DNA from: Methylobacterium mesophilicum SR1.6/6
GTDB taxonomy: Bacteria; Pseudomonadota; Alphaproteobacteria; Rhizobiales; Beijerinckiaceae
Direction of reading: 5' to 3'
NCBI RefSeq assembly: GCF_000364445.2
Contig: NZ_CP043538.1
Location: 4,173,447-4,237,446, forward strand
Length of the DNA stretch: 64,000 bases
Below are positions 17,469-25,771 of the stretch, in pieces (position 1 is the stretch's first letter; each line of letters begins with the position of its first letter). The notes under the pieces were generated by a model. It saw only the letters and a program-made list of their open reading frames with translations. It searched no databases and was not told the DNA's origin. The translations under genes and the position numbers were made by a program.

Positions 17469-17489
17469 GGCCGGCGCTTTGCGCCGGCC
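17469..17489 (-). other. Intercistronic hairpin between yajC and secD
   Basis: Nine-base perfect inverted repeat GGCCGGCGC/GCGCCGGCC with a three-base loop. On the transcript it falls between the yajC stop and the secD start and no T-run follows, so it is more likely an mRNA stability or processing element than a terminator. Confidence 0.5.
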
Positions 17490-17504
17490 GGTTCAACCAG
17501 CGGT

Positions 17505-17837
17505 TCAGGCAGCCTTCACGGTGCCCTTGGCGCGGACCTCGGAGATCATCGACCGGACGACCCGCACGCGGACGTTCGGGGCGATCTCCACCTCGATCTC
17601 GGCGGCGTCATCCGCAGCCTTGGTCACGCGGCCGATCAGTCCGCCGTTGGTCACGACCGTGTCGTCCCGGCGCACGGACTTCAGCAGCGCTTGGTGGTCC
17701 TTGACCCGCTTCTGCTGCGGTCGCAGGATCAGGAAATACATGATCACGAAGATCAGGACGAACGGGACCACCTGAAAGGCGATCTCCGCTCCGCCAGCGG
17801 CCGTACCGGCCCCTTGCGCGAAGGCGGGGGTGATCAA
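17505..17837 (-). CDS. yajC: Preprotein translocase accessory subunit YajC
   Basis: 110 residues. One transmembrane helix at about 20-42 (IAFQVVPFVLIFVIMYFLILRPQ) with the diagnostic RPQQKR sequence just after it, then a small cytoplasmic domain (SVRRDDTVVTNGGLIGRVTK...VEIAPNVRVRVVRSMI). YajC binds SecDF in the inner membrane. It is upstream of secD on the same strand, as in most proteobacteria. Confidence 0.95.
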   Translation of the reverse strand: MITPAFAQGAGTAAGGAEIAFQVVPFVLIFVIMYFLILRPQQKRVKDHQALLKSVRRDDTVVTNGGLIGRVTKAADDAAEIEVEIAPNVRVRVVRSMISEVRAKGTVKAA

Positions 17838-17969
17838 CGAGCGTCTCCTGCGAGTGGCGAGCGGGCCTGCCGCCGGATTTCGGCATGGGCAGACCGGTCG
17901 AAAAGCGCGCGGACTATAGCCAGGGGCTTCCCGAAAGCAACGCCGAAGCGAGTGGGTCCGGCCGCGCCC

Positions 17970-18854
17970 TCACAGCAGGGCGCGCACCGCCTCGGCGAAG
18001 ACGTCCGGCGCCTCCTGGGGAAAGTTGTGGCCCACCCCCGCGACGATCTCACGCCGGTAAGGACCGGTGAAGCGGCGGGCGTCCGCGTCGGTGGCGGGCG
18101 GCGGGCCGACGCCGTCGTCGGCGCCGAGAAGCACGATCGATGGCACGGCGATCTCCGGCTGGGCCGCCAGCCGTGCCTCGACCGCCACGAGGGCCGGATC
18201 GCCCGGCACGAGGCCGAACCGATGGCGATAGGAATGCACCACCACGTCGACGAAGTCCGGATTGTCGAAGGCTTGCGCGGTCGCCGCGAAGGTCGCAGCC
18301 TCGAACGCCCAGGTCGGCGACCAGAGCTGCCAGAGCAGGCGGCAGAACGCCTCCCGGTTCTCCGCGAGGCCGGCGCGGCCGCGCTCGCTGTGGAGATAAT
18401 ACTGATACCAGAGCCGGTGCTCCGCCTCGGGCGCGGCAGGCCTGCCTGCGGCCGGGATGTTCTGGATGTTGTAGCCGACGCCGCAGCTCACCAGCCCCCT
18501 GGACCGGTCCGGCCAGAGCGCCGAGACCACGCAGGCGGCCCGGCCGCCCCAATCGTAGCCGGCGAGCACGGCGCGCGCGATCCCGAGGGCATCCAGGAAG
18601 GCCACGAGATCGGCCCCGAGCGCCGCTTGCTCGCCCGAACGCGGCGTCGAGGTGTCGCGAAAGCGGGTCGGCCCGTAGCCGCGCAGGTAGGGGACGAGAC
18701 AGCGCGCGCCGGCCTCGGCCAGCTGAGCCGCCGCCACGGTGCAGGCGTGGACGTCGTACGGGAAGCCGTGGAGCAGCACGGCGGGCGGTCCGTCCGGCGG
18801 TCCGAACTCCAGATAGGCGATGTCCAGCACGCCGGCCTGCACACGCTTCATCAT
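17970..18854 (-). CDS. Alpha/beta hydrolase fold protein
   Basis: About 294 residues. AVLLHGFPYDVHA holds the oxyanion HG motif; the nucleophile elbow GYDWGGRAA has Asp in the centre instead of Ser (G-x-D-x-G), which is characteristic of haloalkane dehalogenase- and epoxide-hydrolase-like members; a C-terminal His is in AGVGHNFPQE. Catalysis through an aspartyl ester is therefore expected. Start is uncertain: ATGs lie at 18881, 18866, 18854 and 18851; GGGAG six bases before 18851 favours that or 18854. It is placed between yajC and a YidB-like gene, with no obvious partner. Confidence 0.8.
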   Translation of the reverse strand: MMKRVQAGVLDIAYLEFGPPDGPPAVLLHGFPYDVHACTVAAAQLAEAGARCLVPYLRGYGPTRFRDTSTPRSGEQAALGADLVAFLDALGIARAVLAGYDWGGRAACVVSALWPDRSRGLVSCGVGYNIQNIPAAGRPAAPEAEHRLWYQYYLHSERGRAGLAENREAFCRLLWQLWSPTWAFEAATFAATAQAFDNPDFVDVVVHSYRHRFGLVPGDPALVAVEARLAAQPEIAVPSIVLLGADDGVGPPPATDADARRFTGPYRREIVAGVGHNFPQEAPDVFAEAVRALL

Positions 18855-18976
18855 CGGCTCCCGCATATCCAGGACGCGCATCCTATCGGATCGCCCGCGC
18901 AATTGCCGCACGCGCTTGCCGGGGCCGGACCGCGCCCGATCTTGCCACGCGGCGAACCAGCGTGACGGGGAGATCC

Positions 18977-19384
18977 ATGGGCCTGCTAGACGGTGCGAGA
19001 AACCTGATCGGCGACGTGGCGGCGGCGGCCGAGCGGGCCCTGGACGGGGCGGGCAGCGGCAAACTCGCTCTGGCACTGGCGAAGTTCTATCCCGGCGGTC
19101 TGGCCGCCTTCCTCGGGCGGCTGCGCGAGACCGGCCACGGCGATGCAGTCGGGTCGTGGCTCGCGGCGGGCGGACGGCCGGACAGCCGGCAGACCGTGCC
19201 GGCCTCCGCGATCGCCGCGTGCCTGCCGGACGGCGTCACCGAACGCCTCGCCTACGACCTCGGCGTGCCGGAGGGCCGCGTGGCCACGGTTCTGTCCGAG
19301 TTCCTGCCGGCGGCGGTGGCGGATCAGAGCGAGGACGGCAAGCTGAAGCCCCAGCCGAACTTCAGCACCCAGGTCGGCGCGTAG
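18977..19384 (+). CDS. YidB-like (DUF937) protein, first paralogue
   Basis: 135 residues. The mid-section FYPGGLAAFLGRLRETGHGDAVGSWLAAG and the end AYDLGVPEGRVATVLSEFLPAAVADQSEDGKL match the YidB family (GGLxxLLxxLxxxGxxxxxxSWVGxGxN, LSxxLPxxVDxLTPxG), though the SWLA-x-GG part lacks the usual N. The function of YidB is unknown. A second, closer family member lies 448 bases downstream. RBS GGGGAG is five bases from ATG 18977. GC content and codon use resemble the neighbours. Confidence 0.7.
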   Translation: MGLLDGARNLIGDVAAAAERALDGAGSGKLALALAKFYPGGLAAFLGRLRETGHGDAVGSWLAAGGRPDSRQTVPASAIAACLPDGVTERLAYDLGVPEGRVATVLSEFLPAAVADQSEDGKLKPQPNFSTQVGA

Positions 19385-19413
19385 GCCCGACCGGGCGCAA
19401 CGTTCCTGGGGCA

Positions 19414-19671
19414 TCACGGCACCGCGCATTTCATCAGAGGCGGCGCCGTAGCGCAGCTGAGGTAGCAACTCTGCTTGGCGAAGCAGTACCAGGACAGCCC
19501 ACCGCTCTTGAGGCACGCCCCGCCGCAATGCCGGTAGACGCCGTAGAGCGGCCGCACGAAGACCGCGTCCGTCAGGCTGTGTTGATCCGCTTGACGGCCC
19601 GTGCCGGACGGCGCCGCCAGGGCCACGCTGATCCACAACGAAAGTAAAGAGGACAGGACCAGGAGTTTCAT
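19414..19671 (-). CDS. Small exported cysteine-rich protein
   Basis: 85 residues. A signal peptide (KLLVLSSLLSLWISVALA) precedes a mature chain of about 65 residues with seven cysteines (HCGGACLK, WYCFAKQSCYLSCA, MKCAVP), which would be oxidised to disulphides in the periplasm or outside. No family recognised. It is encoded between two YidB-like genes on the opposite strand. There is no strong ribosome-binding site before the ATG at 19671, so the call rests on the signal peptide and cysteine pattern. Confidence 0.55.
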   Translation of the reverse strand: MKLLVLSSLLSLWISVALAAPSGTGRQADQHSLTDAVFVRPLYGVYRHCGGACLKSGGLSWYCFAKQSCYLSCATAPPLMKCAVP

Positions 19672-19831
19672 AGCCGCGAGACTGCAGGAGCGCGTTCCGG
19701 GCCAGGATTCCGCGCGACTGTCCGTCCTCTGTCGACTAAATTACACTTCACGCGGCACGGCGGCCGCCTCCTGCCCGCGGTGGGCGACGGGCACCCGTGT
19801 GACCGCCGGCGACTAACGACAGGAGACCCGC

Positions 19832-20173
19832 ATGAGCCTGCTCGATTCCCTCGGCGGTTCGCTGGGGCAGATGGCGCTCAAGGCGTTGCCCGGCATCATC
19901 CAGCAGGTGCTGCCCGGTGGCCTGAACGCGCTGCTCGACCAGCTCCGCCGCTCGGGTTACGAGAGCCAGGTCAATTCCTGGCTCGGCCGCGGACCGAACG
20001 AGCCGATCACCGCGGACGACCTGCGCAGAGTCCTCGACAACGAGCAGGTGCGCCAGATGGCGCAGAAGCTCGGTATTCCGATGGATCAGCTGTTCCCGAC
20101 GCTGGCTCGGGTGCTCCCCGAGGCGGTGGACCGCCACAGCCCCGACGGGACGCTGCAGGAGCCGAAATCCTAG
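19832..20173 (+). CDS. YidB-like (DUF937) protein, second paralogue
   Basis: 113 residues: VLPGGLNALLDQLRRSGYESQVNSWLGRGPNEPIT is the complete family core (GGLxxLLxxLxxxGxxxxVxSWVGxGxN) and LGIPMDQLFPTLARVLPEAVDRHSPDGTL is the complete C-terminal signature. Closer to canonical YidB than the paralogue at 18977. RBS GGAG seven bases before ATG. Function unknown. Confidence 0.85.
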   Translation: MSLLDSLGGSLGQMALKALPGIIQQVLPGGLNALLDQLRRSGYESQVNSWLGRGPNEPITADDLRRVLDNEQVRQMAQKLGIPMDQLFPTLARVLPEAVDRHSPDGTLQEPKS

Positions 20174-20234
20174 ACGCGCGGTCGGGGACCACCGAGCGCG
20201 AGCCTGCCTGTCCTGACGCCATCCATACAGGCGA

Positions 20235-20260
20235 GCGGCGGCCCCTTCCGGGACCGCCGC
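20235..20260. terminator. GC-rich hairpin between convergent genes
   Basis: GCGGCGG-CCCC-TTCC-GGG-ACCGCCGC, a stem of ten pairs with one mismatch. It lies between the convergent YidB-like and nlpD-like genes. No T-run follows on either strand, so it would be a weak or Rho-assisted terminator. Confidence 0.4.
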
Positions 20261-20283
20261 GCCGCGCGATCGGGATGCGCCGC

Positions 20284-21798
20284 TCAGTTGCTGGCGAGCT
20301 GGGACATCGGGTCCACGGGCGCGCCGCCCTTGCGGATCTCGAAATGCAGCTGCGGCGAGGTCACGTTGCCGGAGGCGCCGGATTTGGCGATCGTCTGGCC
20401 GCGCTTGACCTTGTCGCCGGGCTTCACGTCGATCTCGCCGTTATGGGCGTAGGCCGAGACGTAGCCGTTGGCGTGACGCACCAGCACGAGCTTGCCGTAG
20501 CCCTTCACGTCGGAGCCGGCATAGGCAACAGTGCCTTCCTCGGCCGCCTTGACGGGCGTGCCCTCCGGCACCGCGATGTTGATGCCCTCGTTGCCGGAGC
20601 TGCCATAGCCCGAGATCACCCGGCCCTTGGCGGGCCAGCGGAAGCTCTCCGAGGGCGTCGCGTCGGCGACCGAGCCGGTCGCGGCCGGCTCGGGCTTCGC
20701 CGGAGCGGCGGGCGCGGCCGGAGCGGCAGCCTTCGGCGTCTCCTTGGCGGCGACCTTCTCGGCCTTCTCGGCGGCGGCAGCCTTCTGCGCAGCCTCCTTG
20801 GCAGCCTTCGCCTCGGCGAGCTTCTGGGCGGCCTCCGCCTTGGCGGCAGCCTTCGCCTCGGCCTTGGCTTCCTGGGCCTTCACCTCGGCCTTGGCCTTCG
20901 CCTCGGCCTTGGGATCCGCCTTCTTCTCGTCGGGCTTCTTCTCGTCGGGCTTCTTCTCGTCGGCCTTGGCGACCTGACCCGGACGCACGTGCCGCGGCTT
21001 GTCGCCCTCCTTCGTGGCCTTCGCGTCGGCGACCTTGCGGGCCGCGGCCTCGCGGGCAAGGGCTTCCTTGCGATCAGCTTCCTTGCGGTCGGCTTCCTTG
21101 CGGTCGGCTTCCTTGCGGTCGGCTTCCTTGGAGGCGGCACGCTTGGCCGCCTCCTTCGCCTCCTCGCGCTTGGCCGCCTCCTTGGCTTCCTCGCGCTTGG
21201 CGGCGATCTTGGCCTCGACCTGCTTGGCGTCCTCGCGCTTCTCCTCGGCCGCCCGGGCCGGGCGGGCGGTCATCGGAGCCGCGGCCGGGTTCATGCCGGA
21301 GGCGTTGTAGACCGGGATCACGATCTGCCGGCCGGGCGTGATCTGGCTGGCACTGGTCAGTCCGTTGGCGGACAGGATCGCGGACGCCGGCACGCCGAAC
21401 CGCGTCGACATCTGGTTCAGGCTGTCGTTCTGCGACACGGTGATCTGTGTGCCGCCCTGCGCGTTCCAGCCGACCGTGCCGGTCGAGGCGACGCGCGTCG
21501 CGGGCGCGGCGGCGGGTGTGGCGGCAAGCGCGGCGGAATGGGTCGCGGCCGAGCGCGGGGTTGAGGGCGGGCTGAGCGCCTCCGACTGGATGCGGCCCGT
21601 GCGGATCGCGGGCGCGGGCTTGAGCGTCCCGTCCGGCAGGCTGCCGGTGGCGGAGGGCTCCGAATCGAAAGGATTCGAGAAGGGATTGCTCAGCCGCGAG
21701 GCATCCGACGAGCAGGCGGCGGCCGCACCGCCGATGATGCCGATGAGGGCGAAGCGCGAGAGCGTCCGCAACATCTGACCCGTACCGCGCACCCGCAT
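20284..21798 (-). CDS. nlpD: NlpD/EnvC-like lipoprotein: LysM plus degenerate LytM (M23) domain
   Basis: 504 residues. A lipoprotein signal ends at GGAAAAC (lipobox Cys about residue 29). A LysM domain (ITVSQNDSLNQMSTRFGVPASAILSANGL) is at about 118-165. Residues 180-370 are a highly charged Ala/Lys/Glu helix with near-perfect repeats. The LytM domain spans about 385-504. The zinc ligands of active M23 peptidases are lost: the H-x-G-x-D site reads NEGINI and the H-x-H site reads QLHF. This is the NlpD/EnvC pattern, so it is a predicted activator of cell-wall amidases rather than an enzyme. Start ATG 21798; an internal ATG (MLRTLSRF) at residue 9 is an alternative. Upstream of yajC in ancestral order. 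Confidence 0.85.
   Translation of the reverse strand: MRVRGTGQMLRTLSRFALIGIIGGAAAACSSDASRLSNPFSNPFDSEPSATGSLPDGTLKPAPAIRTGRIQSEALSPPSTPRSAATHSAALAATPAAAPATRVASTGTVGWNAQGGTQITVSQNDSLNQMSTRFGVPASAILSANGLTSASQITPGRQIVIPVYNASGMNPAAAPMTARPARAAEEKREDAKQVEAKIAAKREEAKEAAKREEAKEAAKRAASKEADRKEADRKEADRKEADRKEALAREAAARKVADAKATKEGDKPRHVRPGQVAKADEKKPDEKKPDEKKADPKAEAKAKAEVKAQEAKAEAKAAAKAEAAQKLAEAKAAKEAAQKAAAAEKAEKVAAKETPKAAAPAAPAAPAKPEPAATGSVADATPSESFRWPAKGRVISGYGSSGNEGINIAVPEGTPVKAAEEGTVAYAGSDVKGYGKLVLVRHANGYVSAYAHNGEIDVKPGDKVKRGQTIAKSGASGNVTSPQLHFEIRKGGAPVDPMSQLASN
20920..20964 (-). repeat. 15-bp tandem repeat (3 units) in nlpD linker
   Basis: Three near-identical 15-base units (CTTCTTCTCGTCGGG on the plus strand) encode the EKKPD repeats of the linker helix. 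In-frame slippage here would change linker length without breaking the gene. Confidence 0.8.
21062..21132 (-). repeat. 15-bp tandem repeat (4-5 units) in nlpD linker
   Basis: Units of GCTTCCTTGCGGTCG on the plus strand, four complete plus one partial, encode KEADR pentapeptides. The first unit has two base differences; the others are identical. Confidence 0.85.
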
Positions 21799-21989
21799 CG
21801 ACGCACCCGTTTGCCTGACGCAACCTGATGCCCCAATGAAGACGGATTCAGGTTAAGCAACCGTTCCCGTTCGGCAGAACTGCGACCCTTGCGCGAAGGA
21901 CCGGGTCCGGTTTTCGTGCGGCCTACGGGATGATCAGGGCCGTTGGAATCGTGCCTTTTCCGGTCCGGCTTCCACCCCACATCGAAGGG

Positions 21990-22538
21990 ATGTTTACCAT
22001 CCGCGCCGCACGCGACAGCCTTGCCGTCCTGCCCGGGATCGAGACCGCTCGCCTGTCGATCGCCGCTCTGCGGCCCGAGGATGCGCAGGACCTCCGCCGG
22101 CTCACGGACGACCCGGCGATCACCGCGGCGGTGGACTTCCTGCCGGCGCCCTTCACGCTGCAGGACGCCGAGGATCTGATCCGGAGCGGCGCGCGTGGAC
22201 AGGACCGTTTCCTCGGCGCCTGGCATCGCGTCGCCGGCGCGGAGCCGACGCAGGCGTCGGCGCGCGAGCTTGTGGGCGTGGTGGGGACGCACCTGCGCGG
22301 CGCGGGCGTGATCGAGATCGGTTACTGGATCGGCGGGGCGGCCCGGGGGCGCGGATTTGCCTTCGAGGCGGTCTCGGCAATCCTCGGGGCGCTGAGGGGG
22401 CACTTCCCGGCGCGCATCCTCGTCGCCGAGTGCCGCCCCGCCAACCTCGCCTCGTGGAGCTTGCTCGAGAAGCTCGGCTTCCGCGATACCGGCGAGGAAG
22501 GCCACCGGCCGGGCCGACGCCTGCTCCGGCGCGACTGA
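21990..22538 (+). CDS. GNAT family N-acetyltransferase
   Basis: 182 residues. ETARLSIAALRPEDAQDLRRL is the standard N-terminal strand-helix of RimJ/RimL-type acetyltransferases; IEIGYWIGGAARGRGFAFEAV carries the acetyl-CoA pyrophosphate loop (R-G-x-G-x-A); ECRPANLASWSLLEKLGFRDTG is the C-terminal signature with N-x-x-S. An in-frame ATG lies at 21930, but family similarity begins at FTIRAARDS, so 21990 is preferred; neither has a good Shine-Dalgarno sequence. The substrate is unknown. Confidence 0.8.
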   Translation: MFTIRAARDSLAVLPGIETARLSIAALRPEDAQDLRRLTDDPAITAAVDFLPAPFTLQDAEDLIRSGARGQDRFLGAWHRVAGAEPTQASARELVGVVGTHLRGAGVIEIGYWIGGAARGRGFAFEAVSAILGALRGHFPARILVAECRPANLASWSLLEKLGFRDTGEEGHRPGRRLLRRD

Positions 22539-22554
22539 CGCCGGCCCGCGGCGC

Positions 22555-22878
22555 TCAAACCGCGACGGCGACGGGTTGGGCGATCGTTGCGGCGACCGAC
22601 GCGGCGACGCGCCGATGCCGCCTCGTCCGCCGGGGCGCCACCGAGACCGGCTCGTCGTCGACGGACGCGCGCTCCGCCAGGGCAAAGCCGTGGAGGGTGT
22701 CCACCGCGAGGGTTTCCTGTGACTGTGATTCGATCAGCGCGTGGAAGGCCGCGCGCACGATCTCCTTCTTGGAGGCGTCAGGATATTCCTCGAGGACGGC
22801 GGCACGCAGCGCCTTGGGTGTCATCCCGGGCGCCGCGAGGCTCCGGAGCGCCGCCGAAAGTGCCTCGATCGAAGCCAT
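22555..22878 (-). CDS. Hypothetical protein, helical with basic C-terminus
   Basis: 107 residues: an N-terminal helical segment (MASIEALSAALRSLAAPGMTPKALRAAVLEEYPDASKKEIVRAAFHALIE) followed by a Arg-rich segment PRRTRRHRR and a hydrophobic tail. I recognise no family. The ATG at 22878 has AGG five bases upstream, and the first half has convincing amphipathic helices, so I believe it is expressed. It converges with the GNAT gene. Confidence 0.6.
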   Translation of the reverse strand: MASIEALSAALRSLAAPGMTPKALRAAVLEEYPDASKKEIVRAAFHALIESQSQETLAVDTLHGFALAERASVDDEPVSVAPRRTRRHRRVAASVAATIAQPVAVAV

Positions 22879-23347
22879 GTGAACCTGTCCCTGATCTGAC
22901 GACGGCCAGCATAGGACGCAGGGTAAACGCGTTCAGCACAGCATTGCAAGTTCTATCGAAGACCTATCGGATCATGATCGAACATCTTATAAGCACTATA
23001 TTGTTGCTTAAGGCAATAGAGACGCAACGTTGATGCGCGCCATCATAGCTTGATCTTGATTGAACCTGAGATACGCGGTTCTTTCCAGGAACAACTCGGG
23101 ACGCGAAGTTCGTTCGGGCGCACCCGGATCGAATGGCCCGGCTCTCGGCTTGGGGCGGATCAGACTCACCCTGTGCCATCTCGGAACCGCGTCGCGAAGC
23201 CCATCGAGCGGGCGCGCAGCCGGGCTAGCCAGGCGCATTCAGGCCCGCACAATCGCGTTCTAGACCCGCAACGTCGGCACAAAAAAGCCCCCGGCGCGAG
23301 GCCGGGGGCTGCTGCGGTCCGGCCCGAGGGCCGGGACGCGCACCGGA
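22879..23347. other. 469-bp intergenic region with AT-rich centre
   Basis: Lies between two minus-strand genes. 22935-23070 is much richer in A+T than its surroundings and contains GATCATGATC and a TATTG/CAATA hairpin (22997-23016), which may carry the promoter of the 22878 gene. The open frames crossing 23050-23260 look like random GC-rich reading. The porin terminator sits at its right end. Confidence 0.4.
23281..23310 (-). terminator. Rho-independent terminator of the porin gene
   Basis: On the minus strand AGCCCCCGGC-CTCG-CGCCGGGGGCT is followed by six T residues, 37 bases beyond the porin stop codon: a strong, textbook terminator, fitting an abundant outer-membrane protein mRNA. Confidence 0.9.
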
Positions 23348-24634
23348 TCAGAAGGTGATGCCGGTCTCGACCATGTAGCGGTCCTGCGAGGTGCGGTTGC
23401 CGGTCCGGCCGAAGCCGGTACCGGGGATCAGCAGCCCCTCGTCGGTGATGGCGGCGCGGGTGATCCCGCCGAGTTCGACGTGCGCGTACTCCACCCGGAA
23501 GAAGAAGCGGTCGAACGTGAAGGTCGGCGTGATGGTGAACGAGAAGGCGTTGCTGCCGGCGCCGAAGCCCAGCAGGTTCGTCGTCCCGGACCCCCGCACG
23601 CCCGACTGCTCGGTGTACTCGATGCGGCCCGCCAGGGAGAAATTGTCGGTGAACGAGTAGGCCGCCAGGAGCGCCCCGCCGTAGGTCGAGGCGGAATTGA
23701 AGATGCCGATGCGCGGATCCCGCTCGACATTGGTGAACTGGAAGTAGGGCGAGACGATCCAAGGACCGTTCGCGTAGGTGTAGTTGATGTCGAAGATGCC
23801 GCTGTTCTGCTGGAAGCCCGGCGTGGCGAACTGGTAGCGCGGGCTCCGGGCGAAGGCGTTGGTGCGGCCGAGGTTGAGACCGCCGTTGACGCCGACCGTG
23901 TTGAAGTCGTCGAGCTTGTAGGCGACGTTGCCGGTGAACCACGTGATCTCGTTGGAGAAGAACCCGTCCGTGCCGGCGAGCGACACCGAGAGCGGTCCGC
24001 TGGCGTAGTTGAGCTGGACGCCCTGGTTGATGAAGTTCTCCTGCACGAACAGCAGGCCGCGGTTGATGTTCAGGTTCTGGTATGTGAACAGCAGCTCGGT
24101 GCCGATCAGGGTGAACATCCGGCCGCCCTGGACGGACCACTCGTCGTTGATCTGGATCTTGCCGAAGGCGACCGGGACCGGGCCGAACAGCAGGTCCGTC
24201 TGGGTGAAGGTCCCGAGGGTCGGGAAGCCGAGCTGCGGGATCGAGTAGCCGCCCGCCTGCACGTAGAACTGGAACGCGCCCTCGGGCTTCTGGATGATGC
24301 CCTGGATGTTCGAGAAGTCGAAGCGCGCCGCGCGGTCCCGATCATTGGGCGCCGCCGGAGTCGAGAACGACGCGAAGGGGTTGGTCTGGGTGTAGCCGTA
24401 GCCGGTCACGGCGCCCCCGACGTAGAGGTCGCCGAGCGGGCCGGCGGAAAAGCAGGTCGGGCTGGGATTGGCCTTGATCACGCCGCCATAGGTCGGGCCG
24501 AGAAGCGTCGCCTTGCAGGGCTCGGCCGGGGGCGGCACCGGCACCGGGGCCGGAGCGGCCAAGTCAGCCGCCAGGGCGCTGGCGGAGGACAGCATCACGG
24601 CGGCGAGGCCGGTCAGGGTTGAACGCTTCAGCAT
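23348..24634 (-). CDS. Outer-membrane beta-barrel porin (OmpL-like porin-2 type)
   Basis: 428 residues. Signal peptide (LKRSTLTGLAAVMLSSASALA), a proline-rich linker (APAPVPVPPPAEP), then alternating amphipathic strands rich in Gly, Asn, Tyr and Phe, ending with ...DRYMVETGITF, the C-terminal aromatic strand recognised by the BAM complex. Segments such as QAGGYSIPQLGFPTLGTFTQTD and VAFGKIQINDEWSVQGGRMFTLIGTEL match the outer-membrane beta-barrel BBP2 group common in Methylobacterium. It probably forms an outer-membrane pore; no substrate can be named. Two cysteines near residues 40 and 62 may form a disulphide. Confidence 0.85.
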   Translation of the reverse strand: MLKRSTLTGLAAVMLSSASALAADLAAPAPVPVPPPAEPCKATLLGPTYGGVIKANPSPTCFSAGPLGDLYVGGAVTGYGYTQTNPFASFSTPAAPNDRDRAARFDFSNIQGIIQKPEGAFQFYVQAGGYSIPQLGFPTLGTFTQTDLLFGPVPVAFGKIQINDEWSVQGGRMFTLIGTELLFTYQNLNINRGLLFVQENFINQGVQLNYASGPLSVSLAGTDGFFSNEITWFTGNVAYKLDDFNTVGVNGGLNLGRTNAFARSPRYQFATPGFQQNSGIFDINYTYANGPWIVSPYFQFTNVERDPRIGIFNSASTYGGALLAAYSFTDNFSLAGRIEYTEQSGVRGSGTTNLLGFGAGSNAFSFTITPTFTFDRFFFRVEYAHVELGGITRAAITDEGLLIPGTGFGRTGNRTSQDRYMVETGITF

Positions 24635-24856
24635 GGCTCGCAGCTCGTTGGGGTTCGTCTACGGCCAAGCTGACATCGCGCGGCGAATGACACAAAATCA
24701 AAGAACTAGCATTTGCATATTTTTTGAGCAGTTCCGTATCGCTGGCATAGGTCTAGGCATGAATGTGGTTTTCTCGCCACAATCGACCCGGCGGAGCGTA
24801 GTCAACACTGTTGGAGCCGCGGCAGTGCTTGAGAATGCCCGCCCAAAGCTGCCCGG

Positions 24857-25705
24857 TCAGGCCGAAGGGCCTAACGGATCGCAACGAAAACCTCCGAAGT
24901 CATGGCGCGCCAAGCGCTCCGCCAGGGCCGGGAGAAACAGCGTCGCCTCCTCGGCGAGCCGCCAGGGCGGGTTGACGACGATCAGGCCGCTGCCGGTCAG
25001 CCGCTTGGGGTCGTCGGGCCGGTCGATCAGCAGGTCGAGGCGCAGCGCCGGGCGAGCCAGGGCGCCATCGAGGTCGCGGACCATGCGGTCGAGGGCGGCG
25101 GCATCCTTGACCGGGTACCAGGCCAGGAAGATGCCGGTGGGCCATTTGGCGACCGCGCGCACGAGATGGGCGCCGAGCCGCTCGATCTCGCCGGGAACCT
25201 CGTAGGGCGGGTCGATCAGCACCAGGCCGCGCCTCTCCGGCGGCGGGATCTGGGCGTTGACGGCGGTCCAGCCGTCGAGGGTCAGCACCTTGGTCCGCGA
25301 ATCGCGCTCGTAGCGCCCCCGCAGCGTGGCGGCGTCCAGCGGATGGAGTTCCACGAACACGCCCTTGTCGCCCGGCCGGAGGGCCTCGCGGATGAGAGCC
25401 GGCGAGCCCGGATAGGCCGTGGCGCCGTGGCGTGCGCGCACGGCCGCCACGGCCGCTCGATAGGGCGCGAGCAGCGCCTCGACGGGTTCCGCGAAGGGCT
25501 CGTCCATCCGGCCCCAGCCATCCCGCCACTCGCCGGTGCGGGCCGCCTCGTCGGCATCGAGGTCGTAGACGCCCAGGCCCGCGAAGGCATCGAGCGCGCG
25601 GAAGGGCTTGTCCTTGCGGCGCAGGTGGTCGAGCACCCGCGCCAGCACGAGATGCTTGAGCACGTCGGCGTGGTTGCCGGCGTGGAAGGCGTGTCGGTAG
25701 TTCAT
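24857..25705 (-). CDS. rlmJ: 23S rRNA (adenine2030-N6)-methyltransferase RlmJ
   Basis: 282 residues, normal length. The start MNYRHAFHAGNHADVLKH is the RlmJ signature; YPGSPALIREALRPGD, ELHPLDAATLRGRY and DGWTAVNAQIPPPERRGLVLIDPPYE (the N6-adenine methyltransferase DPPY motif) complete the family set; NPPWRLAEE near the C-terminus is also conserved. Methylates A2030 of 23S rRNA using S-adenosylmethionine. Stands alone between the porin and an RNase T2 gene. Confidence 0.95.
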   Translation of the reverse strand: MNYRHAFHAGNHADVLKHLVLARVLDHLRRKDKPFRALDAFAGLGVYDLDADEAARTGEWRDGWGRMDEPFAEPVEALLAPYRAAVAAVRARHGATAYPGSPALIREALRPGDKGVFVELHPLDAATLRGRYERDSRTKVLTLDGWTAVNAQIPPPERRGLVLIDPPYEVPGEIERLGAHLVRAVAKWPTGIFLAWYPVKDAAALDRMVRDLDGALARPALRLDLLIDRPDDPKRLTGSGLIVVNPPWRLAEEATLFLPALAERLARHDFGGFRCDPLGPSA

Positions 25706-25771
25706 GGACGCGCGGTGAAGCGGATCCGGGCCTCCAGGTCCAGCGGCGCCCCGCCGGACCGCCCGAAAATG

